This document shows, piece by piece, positions 8,409 to 16,300 of a DNA stretch of 64,000 nucleotides. Position numbers and translations under genes: made by a program. How positions within the stretch are numbered: the stretch's first letter is position 1; each line of letters starts with the position of its first letter. The DNA lies in contig CAWEXD010000008.1 in the NCBI GenBank assembly GCA_963812945.1, positions 1,984,001-2,048,000 of the forward strand, given 5' to 3'. The notes beneath the pieces were generated by a model, which saw nothing but the letters and a program-made list of their open reading frames with translations, was not told the origin of the DNA and searched no databases. This stretch comes from DASRDR01 sp963812945 [NCBI: uncultured Candidatus Rokubacteria bacterium]. GTDB lineage: Bacteria > Methylomirabilota > Methylomirabilia > Rokubacteriales.

Positions 8409-8705
8409 CTAGACGGAGGGAGGGGCGCGCGAGTGGGTAGCCGCGAGGAAACCGTCCCTGAGGAGTAACAGCTCCAGAAGGACGATCCTGCCGGTCGCGA
8501 CGTGGAGCCGCCTCGGGTTCGGTGAAGGGGCGTCCGTCGACCGCGCGTAAGGGATCCGGATTCCCTGCAGGACGTCGTCGAGGCCCGCGCCGTCGAATAC
8601 CCCCAACGTACCGGGGGGCGGCGGCGGGTGCGCATGCGAGAGGGCGCGCAGAATGATGAAGACCAGGAGAGGCAACAGACATGCGAACCGAGTACGGTAA
8701 ACCAC
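8409..8705 (-). CDS. Hypothetical small exported protein
   Basis: A 98-residue frame beginning GTG at 8705 with GGAG seven bases upstream. Residues 1-26 look like a signal peptide (M-V-Y-R-T-R-F then a leucine-rich core and A-L-S-H-A). A proline run and a region with no recognisable family follow. It lies alone between the DUF1344 gene and msrA on the same strand. Support is limited to the ribosome site and signal-like N-terminus; it could be a chance frame in GC-rich DNA. Confidence 0.4.
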   Translation of the reverse strand: MVYRTRFACLLPLLVFIILRALSHAHPPPPPGTLGVFDGAGLDDVLQGIRIPYARSTDAPSPNPRRLHVATGRIVLLELLLLRDGFLAATHSRAPPSV

Positions 8706-8823
8706 AACTCGACTCCAAGATCTACAGTGACCCGCAGGCGAGTTCTCGTCAAGCTGAAACGCCTCGGGTGCCAGGCACAGTCTCGACCTGGCCAGCCTGA
8801 CGATTGCAGGACCCGCGGACGCG

Positions 8824-9483
8824 TCAGCGCGCGGCGGTCACTCCCGTCGAGCAGGCGACGCCGGTGCTGCCGAGGCCGCAGTACCCCCCCGGGTTCTTCG
8901 CGAGGTACTGCTGGTGGTAGCCCTCGGCGTAATAGAAGGGCGGGGCGGGCCGGACCTCCGTGGTGATCTGGCCGTATCCGGCCCGCGTGAGCGCCGGCTG
9001 GTAGGCGTCCCGCGACGCCAGCGCCGCCACGTGCTGGGCGTCGCCGTACGTGTAGATCGCCGAGCGGTACTGCGTGCCGACGTCGTTCCCCTGGCGCATC
9101 CCCTGGGTCGGATCGTGAGCCTCCCAGAACGCGCGGAGCACGGCATCGTAGCCGACCACCTTGGGATCGAACACGACCAGCACCACCTCGGTATGGCCGG
9201 TCATTCCCGAGCACACCTCTTCATACGTCGGGTTCGGCGTCGCGCCGCCGGCGTAGCCGACCGCGGTCGTCCAGACTCCCGGCGTCTGCCAGAAGACCCG
9301 CTCCGCGCCCCAGAAGCAGCCGAGCCCGAAGACGGCCTCCTCGAGCCCCTCGGGAAACGGCGGCTTGATGGGACGGCGGCTCACGAAGTGCCGGTCGGGG
9401 ACCGAGATCGGCTCCGGGCGGCCCGGGAGCGCCTCGTCCGTCGTGGGCAGGCCGGCCTTCTTCCGGAACGAGAAGAGCGCCAT
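8824..9483 (-). CDS. msrA: Peptide-methionine (S)-S-oxide reductase
   Basis: A 219-residue MsrA, which reduces the S epimer of methionine sulfoxide in proteins. The active-site motif G-C-F-W-G is at 55-59 (nucleophile C56). The Y-A-G-G block and the resolving-type cysteines C202 and C211 near the C-terminus are present. About 45 residues precede the catalytic domain; they do not look like a cleavable signal peptide. The catalytic cysteine is encoded as Cys, unlike some bacterial MsrA selenoproteins. ATG at 9483 follows a GAGGAGG-like site. No msrB lies next to it. Confidence 0.93.
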   Translation of the reverse strand: MALFSFRKKAGLPTTDEALPGRPEPISVPDRHFVSRRPIKPPFPEGLEEAVFGLGCFWGAERVFWQTPGVWTTAVGYAGGATPNPTYEEVCSGMTGHTEVVLVVFDPKVVGYDAVLRAFWEAHDPTQGMRQGNDVGTQYRSAIYTYGDAQHVAALASRDAYQPALTRAGYGQITTEVRPAPPFYYAEGYHQQYLAKNPGGYCGLGSTGVACSTGVTAAR

Positions 9484-9700
9484 CGAGACCTCCTCGGGGT
9501 CCAGGGCCTCGCAGCCCCTGTCAGGCTCACTCTACACTGAGACGGGCGCAGACGGCTTCGAAGCGGCCTCACCTCAGGTGATCGCCATCCATCGTAGCGC
9601 GGATCCACACCTTCACGACTTATGTCGTCGGAAGGGCACGCCCGTCGAGCGATAGGCGCGTCCGCGCGGTGACGTCCGGCCACGCCGGATCCTGGCGGCA

Positions 9701-9709
9701 TGGTAGGAT
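9701..9709 (+). promoter_or_regulatory. Extended -10 promoter element TGGTAGGAT
   Basis: TGGTAGGAT fits the TGnTAnnnT pattern and lies about 70 bases before the start of the coiled-coil protein gene. It sits in the 295-base divergent region between msrA and that gene, in which no other feature was recognised. Confidence 0.4.
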
Positions 9710-9778
9710 CGGCCACGTCACCCCAGGGGATCGGGCCATCGAGTCCCGGTCCACGGAACCGGTGGCCGGAGGAACACG

Positions 9779-10642
9779 GTGCGCGTGAGTTACCCACGGC
9801 GACGTTCGGGTACTTCGGCGCCACGTCGGCCGGTCCGCTGTGCTCACCGCGAGGCTTCCGCGCTGGCATTCGCAGCGCTGCTCCTCGTCGCACCCACGCT
9901 GACCCAGGCCCAGGACGCGCGCGTTCCCATCCAGAACGTCCAGCGCGACGTGTCGCGCCTTCAGGACAGCCAGCCCGCGCTCCGCCAAGGCCTCCAGGGA
10001 CTGGACGAGATCGCGTCCAGGCTGGATTCGACCCAGCAGAAGCTCCAGACGTGGACCACGCAGCTCGAGACGCGCGGCGGCGCGGTCGATCCGAATGCGC
10101 TGGTCCAGTCGGTCCTGCGCGAGTCGTATCTGCAGACGACAGAGGACCTCCGGTTCTTCAGCGAGAAGGTGAAGTCCTTCAACGCGACGAAGAAGGCGAT
10201 GCGCGACCACCTCGCGCGACTTCGCCAGTCGGCCCAGGGCCTCGGGTCAGAATCGCGCAGAGGCGCGCTCGACGCCTCGCTGGCCCGGATGGATGGCGTC
10301 GCGCAGGAGCTCGATCAGATCGGCGGCGGGCTCCAAGCCACCCAGAGACGCCTGTCGACGCAAGCGGCTCAGCTCGAGCGGCTGTCCCGTGAGCCACCAT
10401 CCGGGAACATCCAGGAGGTTATCTACCAGACGTTGAAGGAGTCGATCGAGGCGACAAACAGGGACAAGGCGTACTACCTGAAGAAGCTCCAGGAGCGCAA
10501 CAAGCTCGCCGAGACGCTCGCTGCCTCCCAGAAGGCGCTGGCCGACTCAGCGGCCTCCATGGCCCAGCAGGAAAAGGGCTCGAGCAAGGACAAGGGCTCG
10601 GCGACGACGAAAAGCACGGGACCCATCCGCCGCTATCCCTGA
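9779..10642 (+). CDS. Exported coiled-coil protein of unknown function
   Basis: A 287-residue protein. A GGAGGA site at 9768-9773 serves GTG 9779 or the in-frame GTG at 9785. After an arginine-rich N-terminus there is a hydrophobic segment (A-L-A-F-A-A-L-L-L-V-A) ending T-Q-A-Q-D, a plausible signal peptide with cleavage near residue 45. The remaining ~240 residues are rich in Q, L, R and S with heptad character, e.g. D-V-S-R-L-Q-D and R-R-L-S-T-Q-A-A-Q-L. A lysine/serine tail ends the protein. I recognise no enzymatic family; an envelope scaffold or adaptor role would be a guess. Confidence 0.7.
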   Translation: MRVSYPRRRSGTSAPRRPVRCAHREASALAFAALLLVAPTLTQAQDARVPIQNVQRDVSRLQDSQPALRQGLQGLDEIASRLDSTQQKLQTWTTQLETRGGAVDPNALVQSVLRESYLQTTEDLRFFSEKVKSFNATKKAMRDHLARLRQSAQGLGSESRRGALDASLARMDGVAQELDQIGGGLQATQRRLSTQAAQLERLSREPPSGNIQEVIYQTLKESIEATNRDKAYYLKKLQERNKLAETLAASQKALADSAASMAQQEKGSSKDKGSATTKSTGPIRRYP

Positions 10643-10736
10643 AGGCGACGACGGCTGAGCCGGCTCTACCCCGGTCCACCCAGCTGAAGACGTCTACCCC
10701 GCCGACCCCGCCGGCGCCAAGCCGCCACACGCATGT

Positions 10737-12194
10737 CTACCTGGCCTCGGGTCGGAGGGCGGCCAGGAGCCGGTCGATGAAGCCGCCGAAGGCGCCGTTG
10801 CTCATGACGAGGACGACGTCGCCGGGGCGGACGCCCCCGGCCACGAAATGGACGAGCTGGTCGACATCGGCATCCGCGTGTGCCTCGACGCCGTGGGCCC
10901 GGAGGTCGGCGGCGACCCTTCCCGCGTCGAGCTGCTGGTCGGCCGGGACCATGTCGTGGGGCTCGGGCACCTTGAGCGCGACGCAAGCGGCGCCGGCCAG
11001 CGCCTCGACGTACTCCGCCTGGTGGATTCGCCGGCGGCTAGTGTTCGACCGGGGCTCGAATGCCGCCCAGAGCCGCCGGCCGGGGAAGCGCGCGCGGATG
11101 GCGGCGATCGTCTCCCGGACCGCCGTCGGGTGATGGGCAAAGTCGTCCACCACGACGACGCCGCCGACTTCCCCGCGCACCTCCTGACGGCGCCGCACCC
11201 CGGCGAACGACCCCAGGCCCTGGGCGATCTCCTCGAAGGCGAGCCCGAGCGCGCGCGCCGCGGCCACGACGCCGAGCGCGTTCTCGACGTTGTGGGCGCC
11301 ACCGCCCGGCAGCGTCGCGAATCCGATTGCCCGGCCCTCCTCCAGGACGCCGAAGCGCGCGCCGTCCGGACCGTGCGTGAGGTCGCGCGCGACGTAGTCG
11401 GCGCCGGCCGCCAGACCGTAGGTCACGACGCGCGCCGCCGAGGCTCCCGCGATCCGGAGCGCGTTCGGGTAGGCCGCGCTCACCGCGAGGTGCCCGTCCG
11501 GCGGCAGCAGGCGCACGAACCGCTCGAACGCGGTCTCGTAGTGCGGCAGGTCCCGGAAGATGTCGGCGTGGTCGAACTCGATGCTGGTCAGGATGGCCGT
11601 TCGCGGCCGGTAGTGGAGAAACTTCGGCCCCTTGTCGAAGTAGGCCGTGTCGTACTCGTCCCCCTCCACCACGAAGTGCGGGCCCGCGCCGATCCGGTAG
11701 CTCGCGTCGTAGTTCCGCGCGACGCCCCCGACGAGGAACGAGGGGTCCCGGCCCGCCGCGGCCAGGACGTGACCCAGGAGCGCGGTGGTCGTGGTCTTCC
11801 CGTGCGTTCCCGCCACGACCACGGAGTGACGATCCCGGAGGAAGAACGCCCCCAGCGCGGCCGGGAAGCTCATCTGCGGCAGGCGCCGGGCTCGCACCTC
11901 GGTCGCCTCCGGGTTCACCCGGCGGATCACGTTCCCGATCACCACGAGGTCGGGCTTGACGATGTCGAGGTTCGCCGGGTCGTACGGGGTGAGCACCGGA
12001 ATGGCCCAGGCCCGGAGCATGCCGCTCATCGGCGGGTAGACGTTCTGGTCGCTGCCGGTGACCTCGTATCCCGTCGCCTTCAGCATCCCGGCGAACGAGC
12101 CCATCCCCGTCCCGGCGACGCCGACCAGGTGGATACGCCGGATGGCAGCGGGATCGACATCGTCCCAGACGAGGCCGTCGTCCGGCGTGGCCAC
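10737..12194 (-). CDS. mpl: UDP-N-acetylmuramate:L-alanyl-gamma-D-glutamyl-meso-diaminopimelate ligase
   Basis: A 485-residue Mur-ligase family protein that attaches recycled murein tripeptide to UDP-MurNAc in the cytosol. The N-terminal Rossmann block reads H-L-V-G-V-A-G-T-G-M-G near 22-32. The ATP loop is G-T-H-G-K-T-T-T-T at 129-137, followed by V-E-G-D-E-Y-D-T-A-Y-F-D-K and F-D-D-F-A-H-H-P-T-A. The latter two blocks separate Mpl from MurC. It is the last gene of the minus-strand liv cluster, 16 bases after the dehydrogenase. Its presence implies meso-DAP peptidoglycan and cell-wall recycling. Confidence 0.92.
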   Translation of the reverse strand: MATPDDGLVWDDVDPAAIRRIHLVGVAGTGMGSFAGMLKATGYEVTGSDQNVYPPMSGMLRAWAIPVLTPYDPANLDIVKPDLVVIGNVIRRVNPEATEVRARRLPQMSFPAALGAFFLRDRHSVVVAGTHGKTTTTALLGHVLAAAGRDPSFLVGGVARNYDASYRIGAGPHFVVEGDEYDTAYFDKGPKFLHYRPRTAILTSIEFDHADIFRDLPHYETAFERFVRLLPPDGHLAVSAAYPNALRIAGASAARVVTYGLAAGADYVARDLTHGPDGARFGVLEEGRAIGFATLPGGGAHNVENALGVVAAARALGLAFEEIAQGLGSFAGVRRRQEVRGEVGGVVVVDDFAHHPTAVRETIAAIRARFPGRRLWAAFEPRSNTSRRRIHQAEYVEALAGAACVALKVPEPHDMVPADQQLDAGRVAADLRAHGVEAHADADVDQLVHFVAGGVRPGDVVLVMSNGAFGGFIDRLLAALRPEAR

Positions 12195-12210
12195 GGAACG
12201 AGCGTATCAC

Positions 12211-13185
12211 TCAGGAGAGCAGATCAGCGAGCTCCGGGACGACCCACTGGGGCCGCTCACCCCGCTGGACGCGGGTGATGTTCGCGTACGCGTTGCCGAA
12301 GCGCCGGGGCCAGCTCTGCCAGGTCGGGCCGGCCACGTGCGGCGTCAGGACCGTGTTCGGGGTGGACAGGAGCGGGTGGTCCGCGGGCGGCGGCTCGGTC
12401 GAGAGGACGTCGAGCCCGGCCCCCCCGATGCGCCCGCTCCGAAGCGCGTCGGCGAGCGCGGCCTCGTCGACCAGCTCGCCGCGCGAGGTGTTGACCAGGA
12501 CCGCCGCCGGCTTCATCCGCGCGAGGGCCCGCCCGTCGATCAGGTGGCGCGTGGCGGTCGACAGGGGCACGTGGACGGTCACCACGTCGGCCCGGCCGAG
12601 AAGCTCGTCCAGGGAGACGAAGGCGACCCCGAGCTCCCGCTCCCGCTCCGGCGCCAGCCGCACCGGATCGTAGTAGATGAGGGTCGAGTGCCATCCCCCC
12701 AGCCGCTGGGCGACCTCCTGGCCGATGCGGCCCATTCCCACGATCCCGATCGTCGAGCTCCACAGCTCGTAGAGCCGCGCCGTGCCGGCGCCCCAGCGCC
12801 CGGCCCGGACACCGGCGTCCAGGTCGGTCAGATGCCGCAGCGTGGCCATCATGAGGAGGATGGCGTGCTCGGCGACCGCGATCGCGTTGGCGCCGCCGTT
12901 GACCGCCACCGGCACGCGCGCCGCCCGGGCCCCGGCCAGGTTGAAGCGGTCGTAGCCGACGCTCAGGAGCTGGACGAGCTTGAGCCGCGCCGCGGCGGCC
13001 AGCGCGGCGTCGTCGAGCGCGCCGATGAACCCCATGAGGTAGTCCGCGTCTCGCAGCTCCTGCGCCAGCCGCTCGGCCGGCACCAGGCGCAGCTCGAACC
13101 CCGGGGGCAGCATCTGCCGGCCGATCGCGATGATGTCCGGCTCGAGATTCCGGTTCGGCGGCATCACGATGACGGGATCGGCCAT
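12211..13185 (-). CDS. D-isomer-specific 2-hydroxyacid dehydrogenase
   Basis: A 324-residue NAD(P)-dependent dehydrogenase. The nucleotide motif G-M-G-R-I-G is at 150-155. Catalytic R235 lies in N-T-S-R-G-E, E264 in S-T-E-P, and H283 in T-P-H-V-A-G. It interconverts D-2-hydroxyacids and 2-oxoacids; the exact substrate cannot be read from sequence. ATG at 13185 is two bases after the stop of the DsbA-family gene, so the two are probably co-translated. Its place next to a branched-chain-type importer fits 2-oxoacid metabolism. Confidence 0.88.
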   Translation of the reverse strand: MADPVIVMPPNRNLEPDIIAIGRQMLPPGFELRLVPAERLAQELRDADYLMGFIGALDDAALAAAARLKLVQLLSVGYDRFNLAGARAARVPVAVNGGANAIAVAEHAILLMMATLRHLTDLDAGVRAGRWGAGTARLYELWSSTIGIVGMGRIGQEVAQRLGGWHSTLIYYDPVRLAPERERELGVAFVSLDELLGRADVVTVHVPLSTATRHLIDGRALARMKPAAVLVNTSRGELVDEAALADALRSGRIGGAGLDVLSTEPPPADHPLLSTPNTVLTPHVAGPTWQSWPRRFGNAYANITRVQRGERPQWVVPELADLLS

Positions 13186-13187
13186 GG

Positions 13188-13796
13188 CTACCCTGCGGCC
13201 TTCCGTACGAGCGCCTCCAGCGCCTCGTAGGGCTGCGCCCCGACGACGCCGTAGCGGCCGGCGACGAACGTGGGCACGCCCGTGATCCCGTACTCGCGCG
13301 AGAGCGCCCAGTCCGCGTCGACGGCATCCTTGAACGTCCGGCGCTCCAGCACCTCCCGCGCGCCGTCGACCGGCAGGCCGGCGCGCTCGGCGATGTCCAG
13401 GAGGACGTCGGGACGGGAGATGTCGCGGGCCTCCACGAAGTACGCCCGGAACAGGGCGTCGTGGATCGCCTCGCCGCCGGGCTGGGTGTCGGCCCACTTG
13501 CCGAGCTCCTGGGCGAAACGGCTGTTGTACGTCATGGTGCGCTCCCCATAGGGGAGCCCCTCGGCGGTCATGCGCGCCTTCATCTGCGCGTACATCGCCT
13601 TGAGGTCGACGTTGCGCCCGGCGAACAGATCGGCGAGCGCGCGCCCCTCGGGCGGGGTGTCCGGATGCAGGGGGAAGTGCACCCACTCGACCTTCACGCC
13701 GTGCTCTGCCCGGAGCTTCTCAATACGCACGGTACTGAGATAGCACCAGGGTCAGACGTAGTCGGAGAAGATCTGCAGCGTCACCGGCTCGCTCAC
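13188..13796 (-). CDS. DsbA/FrnE-family thiol oxidoreductase with in-frame UGA (probable selenoprotein, U-P-W-C)
   Basis: Read from GTG 13796 after a perfect AAGGAGG site six bases upstream, the frame gives V-S-E-P-V-T-L-Q-I-F-S-D-Y-V, then TGA (13754-13752), then P-W-C-Y-L-S. In the DsbA/FrnE/2-hydroxychromene-2-carboxylate isomerase family this site is S-D-Y-V-C-P-W-C, so TGA replaces the first catalytic cysteine (residue 15; C18 remains). The other 187 codons are intact and end with the family's cis-proline block G-V-P-T-F-V-A-G at the usual place. The full length of 202 residues is normal for the family. A start after the TGA (GTG 13730) would lose the first strand and the active site. 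A SECIS-like hairpin follows the TGA. There are 33 bases after livF and two before the dehydrogenase. A nonsense mutation cannot be excluded. Confidence 0.8.
13718..13740 (-). promoter_or_regulatory. SECIS-like stem-loop downstream of in-frame UGA
   Basis: On the minus strand UCUCAGUAC (13740-13732) pairs with GUAUUGAGA (13726-13718): nine pairs including one G-U, with a 5-base loop CGUGC whose second base is G followed by U. Twenty bases separate the UGA from the loop. This is the usual bacterial SECIS layout of a short loop with a G near its 5' side, about two dozen bases after UGA. The stem uses AGT, CGT and ATT codons, which are rare in this GC-rich window, as if RNA pairing overrides codon preference. 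Confidence 0.7.
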
Positions 13797-13829
13797 GCGC
13801 CGCCTCCTTGTCGAGTGTCGTCCTTCATT

Positions 13830-14552
13830 CTAGCCCCCGTGCCCCGTGATGCGGAGGCCGACCAGGCGATCGAGCGCGGCCCGGTCCTCGAGCAAGGCCC
13901 GGGAAGGCGCCTGATGCACGATGCGGCCGCGCTCCAGCACGACGCTGCTCTCGGTCAGCGACAGGGCGATCTCCGCGTGCTGCTCGACCAGGATGACGGC
14001 CGAGCCGCCGTCCGTCCGCATGCGGCGGATCGCCGCCGCCAGCTCCTCGACGACGATGGGCGCCAGCCCCTCGAGCGGCTCGTCCAGCAGCAGGAGCGCC
14101 GGGTTGGTCATGAGGGCGCGCGCGATCGCCAGCATCTGCTGCTCGCCGCCGGACAGGTGGCGACCCAGGTTGCCGCGGCGCGCCTGGAGGCGCGGGAAGA
14201 GCGCGTAGACCCGGTCGAGGTCCCAGCGCCCCGGCCGCGCCGCGACCGTCAGGTTCTCCTCGACGCTCAGCGAGGCGAAGATCTCCCGCTCCTGGGCCAC
14301 CCAGCCGAGCCCGCCCAGCGCCCGCCGGTGCGGCGCGACCCGGGTGATCTCGCGGCCCCGCCAGGCGATCCGGCCGCGGCTCACGTCGGCGTACCCCATG
14401 ATCGCGAGCAGGAGGGTCGTCTTGCCGACGCCGTTGCGGCCGAGCACCGCGAGGCTGCCTCCCTCCGCCACGGTGAGCGAGATGCCGTCGAGCACGACGG
14501 CCTCCCCGTAGCCAGCGCGCACGCCGTCGAGCGCGAGCAACGGCTCAGCCAC
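13830..14552 (-). CDS. livF: Branched-chain amino acid-type ABC transporter ATPase LivF
   Basis: A 240-residue ABC ATPase of the HAAT family, coupling ATP hydrolysis to import at the inner membrane. The Walker A loop G-R-N-G-V-G-K-T-T is at 38-46, the signature L-S-G-G-E at 133-137, and Walker B L-L-L-L-D-E-P at 153-159. The H-loop histidine is in V-E-Q-H-A-E. It starts 8 bases inside the livG 3' end. The TAGAAT overlapping its stop (13832-13827) resembles a -10 box and could give the next gene its own promoter. Confidence 0.93.
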   Translation of the reverse strand: MAEPLLALDGVRAGYGEAVVLDGISLTVAEGGSLAVLGRNGVGKTTLLLAIMGYADVSRGRIAWRGREITRVAPHRRALGGLGWVAQEREIFASLSVEENLTVAARPGRWDLDRVYALFPRLQARRGNLGRHLSGGEQQMLAIARALMTNPALLLLDEPLEGLAPIVVEELAAAIRRMRTDGGSAVILVEQHAEIALSLTESSVVLERGRIVHQAPSRALLEDRAALDRLVGLRITGHGG

Positions 14553-15300
14553 GGCCGGCGCTTCCCAGATAGACCTCGCGCACGCGCGGGTCCTCGGCGA
14601 TCTCGTCGGGACTGCCCTCCACCAAAATCCGCCCGCCGACCATGACGATGATGCGCCGCGCGAACCGGAACACGACCTCCATGTCGTGCTCGATGAACAG
14701 CACGGCGATCTCCTGCGACAGGCCGGCGATCACGTCGAAGAGCTCCGCGCTCTCGTCGCGGGGCACCCCGGCCCCCGGCTCGTCGAGGAGCAGGACCCGC
14801 GGCCGGGTCGCGAGCGCCAGGGCGATCTCGAGCAGCCGCTGCTGCCCGTACGCCAGCTCGCGGGTCGGTCGCCGCCAGCTCGCGCCCAGCCGCAGCGAGC
14901 CGAGAATGGCATGGGCCTCCTCGACCGCGTCCCGGAAGGCCGGCAGCCGCCGCCAGAAGACGCCCGCCTCGCCCCGCCGCTCGCAGACCGCGAGCGCCAC
15001 CGACTCCAGGGCGTTCAGATGCGGGAACAGCGTGTTGATCTGAAAGGTGCGCACCAGCCCGCGCCGGACGCGCTCCTCCGGCTTGAGGGCCGTGATCTCC
15101 TCGTCCCCCAAAAAGATCTGGCCGCCGTCGGGCGGCAGCATCCCGGTCATCAAGTTGATCAGCGTGGTCTTGCCGGCGCCGTTCGGCCCGATCAAGGCGT
15201 AGCGCTCTCCCACGGGCAGGGTCAGCGCGACGTCCTTGGCGACGACGAGCGAGCCGAAGCTCTTGTCGAGCCCGCGCGTGGACAGCGCCGGCGGGTTCAG
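14545..15300 (-). CDS. livG: Branched-chain amino acid-type ABC transporter ATPase LivG
   Basis: A 251-residue ABC ATPase paired with LivF. The Walker A loop is G-P-N-G-A-G-K-T-T, with the LivG-type signature L-A-Y-G-Q-Q-R and Walker B V-L-L-L-D-E-P-G-A-G. No ATG, GTG or TTG is available near the conserved N-terminus. The only fitting start is CTG at 15300-15298, overlapping the livM stop (CTGA) with GGAG six bases upstream, giving L-N-P-P-A-L-S-T-R-G. A CUG start is unusual and is an inference from position. It overlaps livF by 8 bases. Confidence 0.88.
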   Translation of the reverse strand: MNPPALSTRGLDKSFGSLVVAKDVALTLPVGERYALIGPNGAGKTTLINLMTGMLPPDGGQIFLGDEEITALKPEERVRRGLVRTFQINTLFPHLNALESVALAVCERRGEAGVFWRRLPAFRDAVEEAHAILGSLRLGASWRRPTRELAYGQQRLLEIALALATRPRVLLLDEPGAGVPRDESAELFDVIAGLSQEIAVLFIEHDMEVVFRFARRIIVMVGGRILVEGSPDEIAEDPRVREVYLGSAGRG

Positions 15301-16298
15301 GCCGCGCTCCGGCGCCCGGCCCGGATCCGCGCGAGGCCGCCGAGAATCCCGTTCGGCAGCAGGATCACCACGGTGACGAGGAGCAGGCCGATCCAGAAGT
15401 ACCAGTACTGGGGGTTGATGCCGGAGAACTGGTCGCGGGCGACCATGAAGATGATCGCGCCGACCAGGCCTCCGTAGAGGCGCCCCGCGCCGCCAAGCAC
15501 GAGCATCACCAGGAGCTCGGCGGAGCGCTGGAAGCTCAGCACGTCGAGGGCGACGGTCTCGGTCGTCTGGGCGAGCAGGGCGCCGGCCACGCCGGCGATG
15601 ACGGCTGCGATCGTGTAGACGCGGCGGACGTGCGCGCGGCTCGGCGCGCCGATGGCGGGCATCCGCGTCGCGTTCTCGCGGATGCCCCGCAGCGCGAGTC
15701 CGAACGGCGAGTTGGTCATGCGGCGCGTCGCCAGGAAGACGACGAACAGGACGACGAGCGCGTAGGCGTACGCCGTGTAGCCGTACAGGTCGAACGGCAG
15801 GCGACCGAAGAGGGGCCACATCCGCACGCCCTGGAGGCCGTCGGCCCCGCCGGTCAGCCAGTGCGCCTTGTTCGCCACCTCGTGGAGCAGCACGCCCAGG
15901 CCGAGCGTGATCATGATCAGCGCCAGGTGACGGAAGCGCGCGATGATGAAGCTCATCGCATAGCCGACCGCGCCCGCGACGAACGCCGCGATCAGGAGGC
16001 CGGACAGCGGCTCGCCCCATCCCCGCTGGGAGACGATGCCGGCGGCGTAGGCGCCGAGCCCGAAGAACGCCGCGTGCCCCAGCGACACGATGCCCGCGTA
16101 GCCGAGGATCAGGTCGAGGGACAGGGCGAACAGCGCCGTGATGGCGATCTGGCTTGCCAGCCCGAGGTACGACGGGAACAGGAAGAACGGGAGCAGCGTG
16201 GCCAGCCAGAAGGCCGCTTCGAGCGGCCGCCATCGCGTCTCCGCGAGGAGGTACGCCAGCGGAGTCGCGCCGGCCGCCGGCGCGGGCGCACCCGCCAT
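15297..16298 (-). CDS. livM: Branched-chain amino acid-type ABC transporter permease LivM
   Basis: A 333-residue inner-membrane permease with roughly ten hydrophobic segments. The LivM hallmark G-Y-A-G-I-V-S-L-G-H-A-A-F-F-G-L-G-A-Y lies in the first third, and G-G-A-G-R-L-Y-G-G-L-V-G-A in the last third. ATG at 16298 is three bases after the livH stop. The long N-terminal extension readable upstream is livH shadow. Together with LivH it forms the channel for a branched-chain amino acid, amide or related solute bound by LivK. Confidence 0.92.
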   Translation of the reverse strand: MAGAPAPAAGATPLAYLLAETRWRPLEAAFWLATLLPFFLFPSYLGLASQIAITALFALSLDLILGYAGIVSLGHAAFFGLGAYAAGIVSQRGWGEPLSGLLIAAFVAGAVGYAMSFIIARFRHLALIMITLGLGVLLHEVANKAHWLTGGADGLQGVRMWPLFGRLPFDLYGYTAYAYALVVLFVVFLATRRMTNSPFGLALRGIRENATRMPAIGAPSRAHVRRVYTIAAVIAGVAGALLAQTTETVALDVLSFQRSAELLVMLVLGGAGRLYGGLVGAIIFMVARDQFSGINPQYWYFWIGLLLVTVVILLPNGILGGLARIRAGRRSAA

Positions 16299-16300
16299 CG

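Noticed and set aside
13188-13730. DsbA-family gene starting at GTG 13730
   Set aside because: That start has no Shine-Dalgarno and omits the first strand and the whole active site, whereas the frame from 13796 has AAGGAGG and the complete family N-terminus apart from the TGA.
13735-13751. Alternative hairpin GGUGCU/AGUACC just after the UGA as the SECIS
   Set aside because: Its loop begins only about 10 bases after the UGA and has no G near its 5' side. The 9-bp stem further on has the right spacing and loop, and the two cannot form together.
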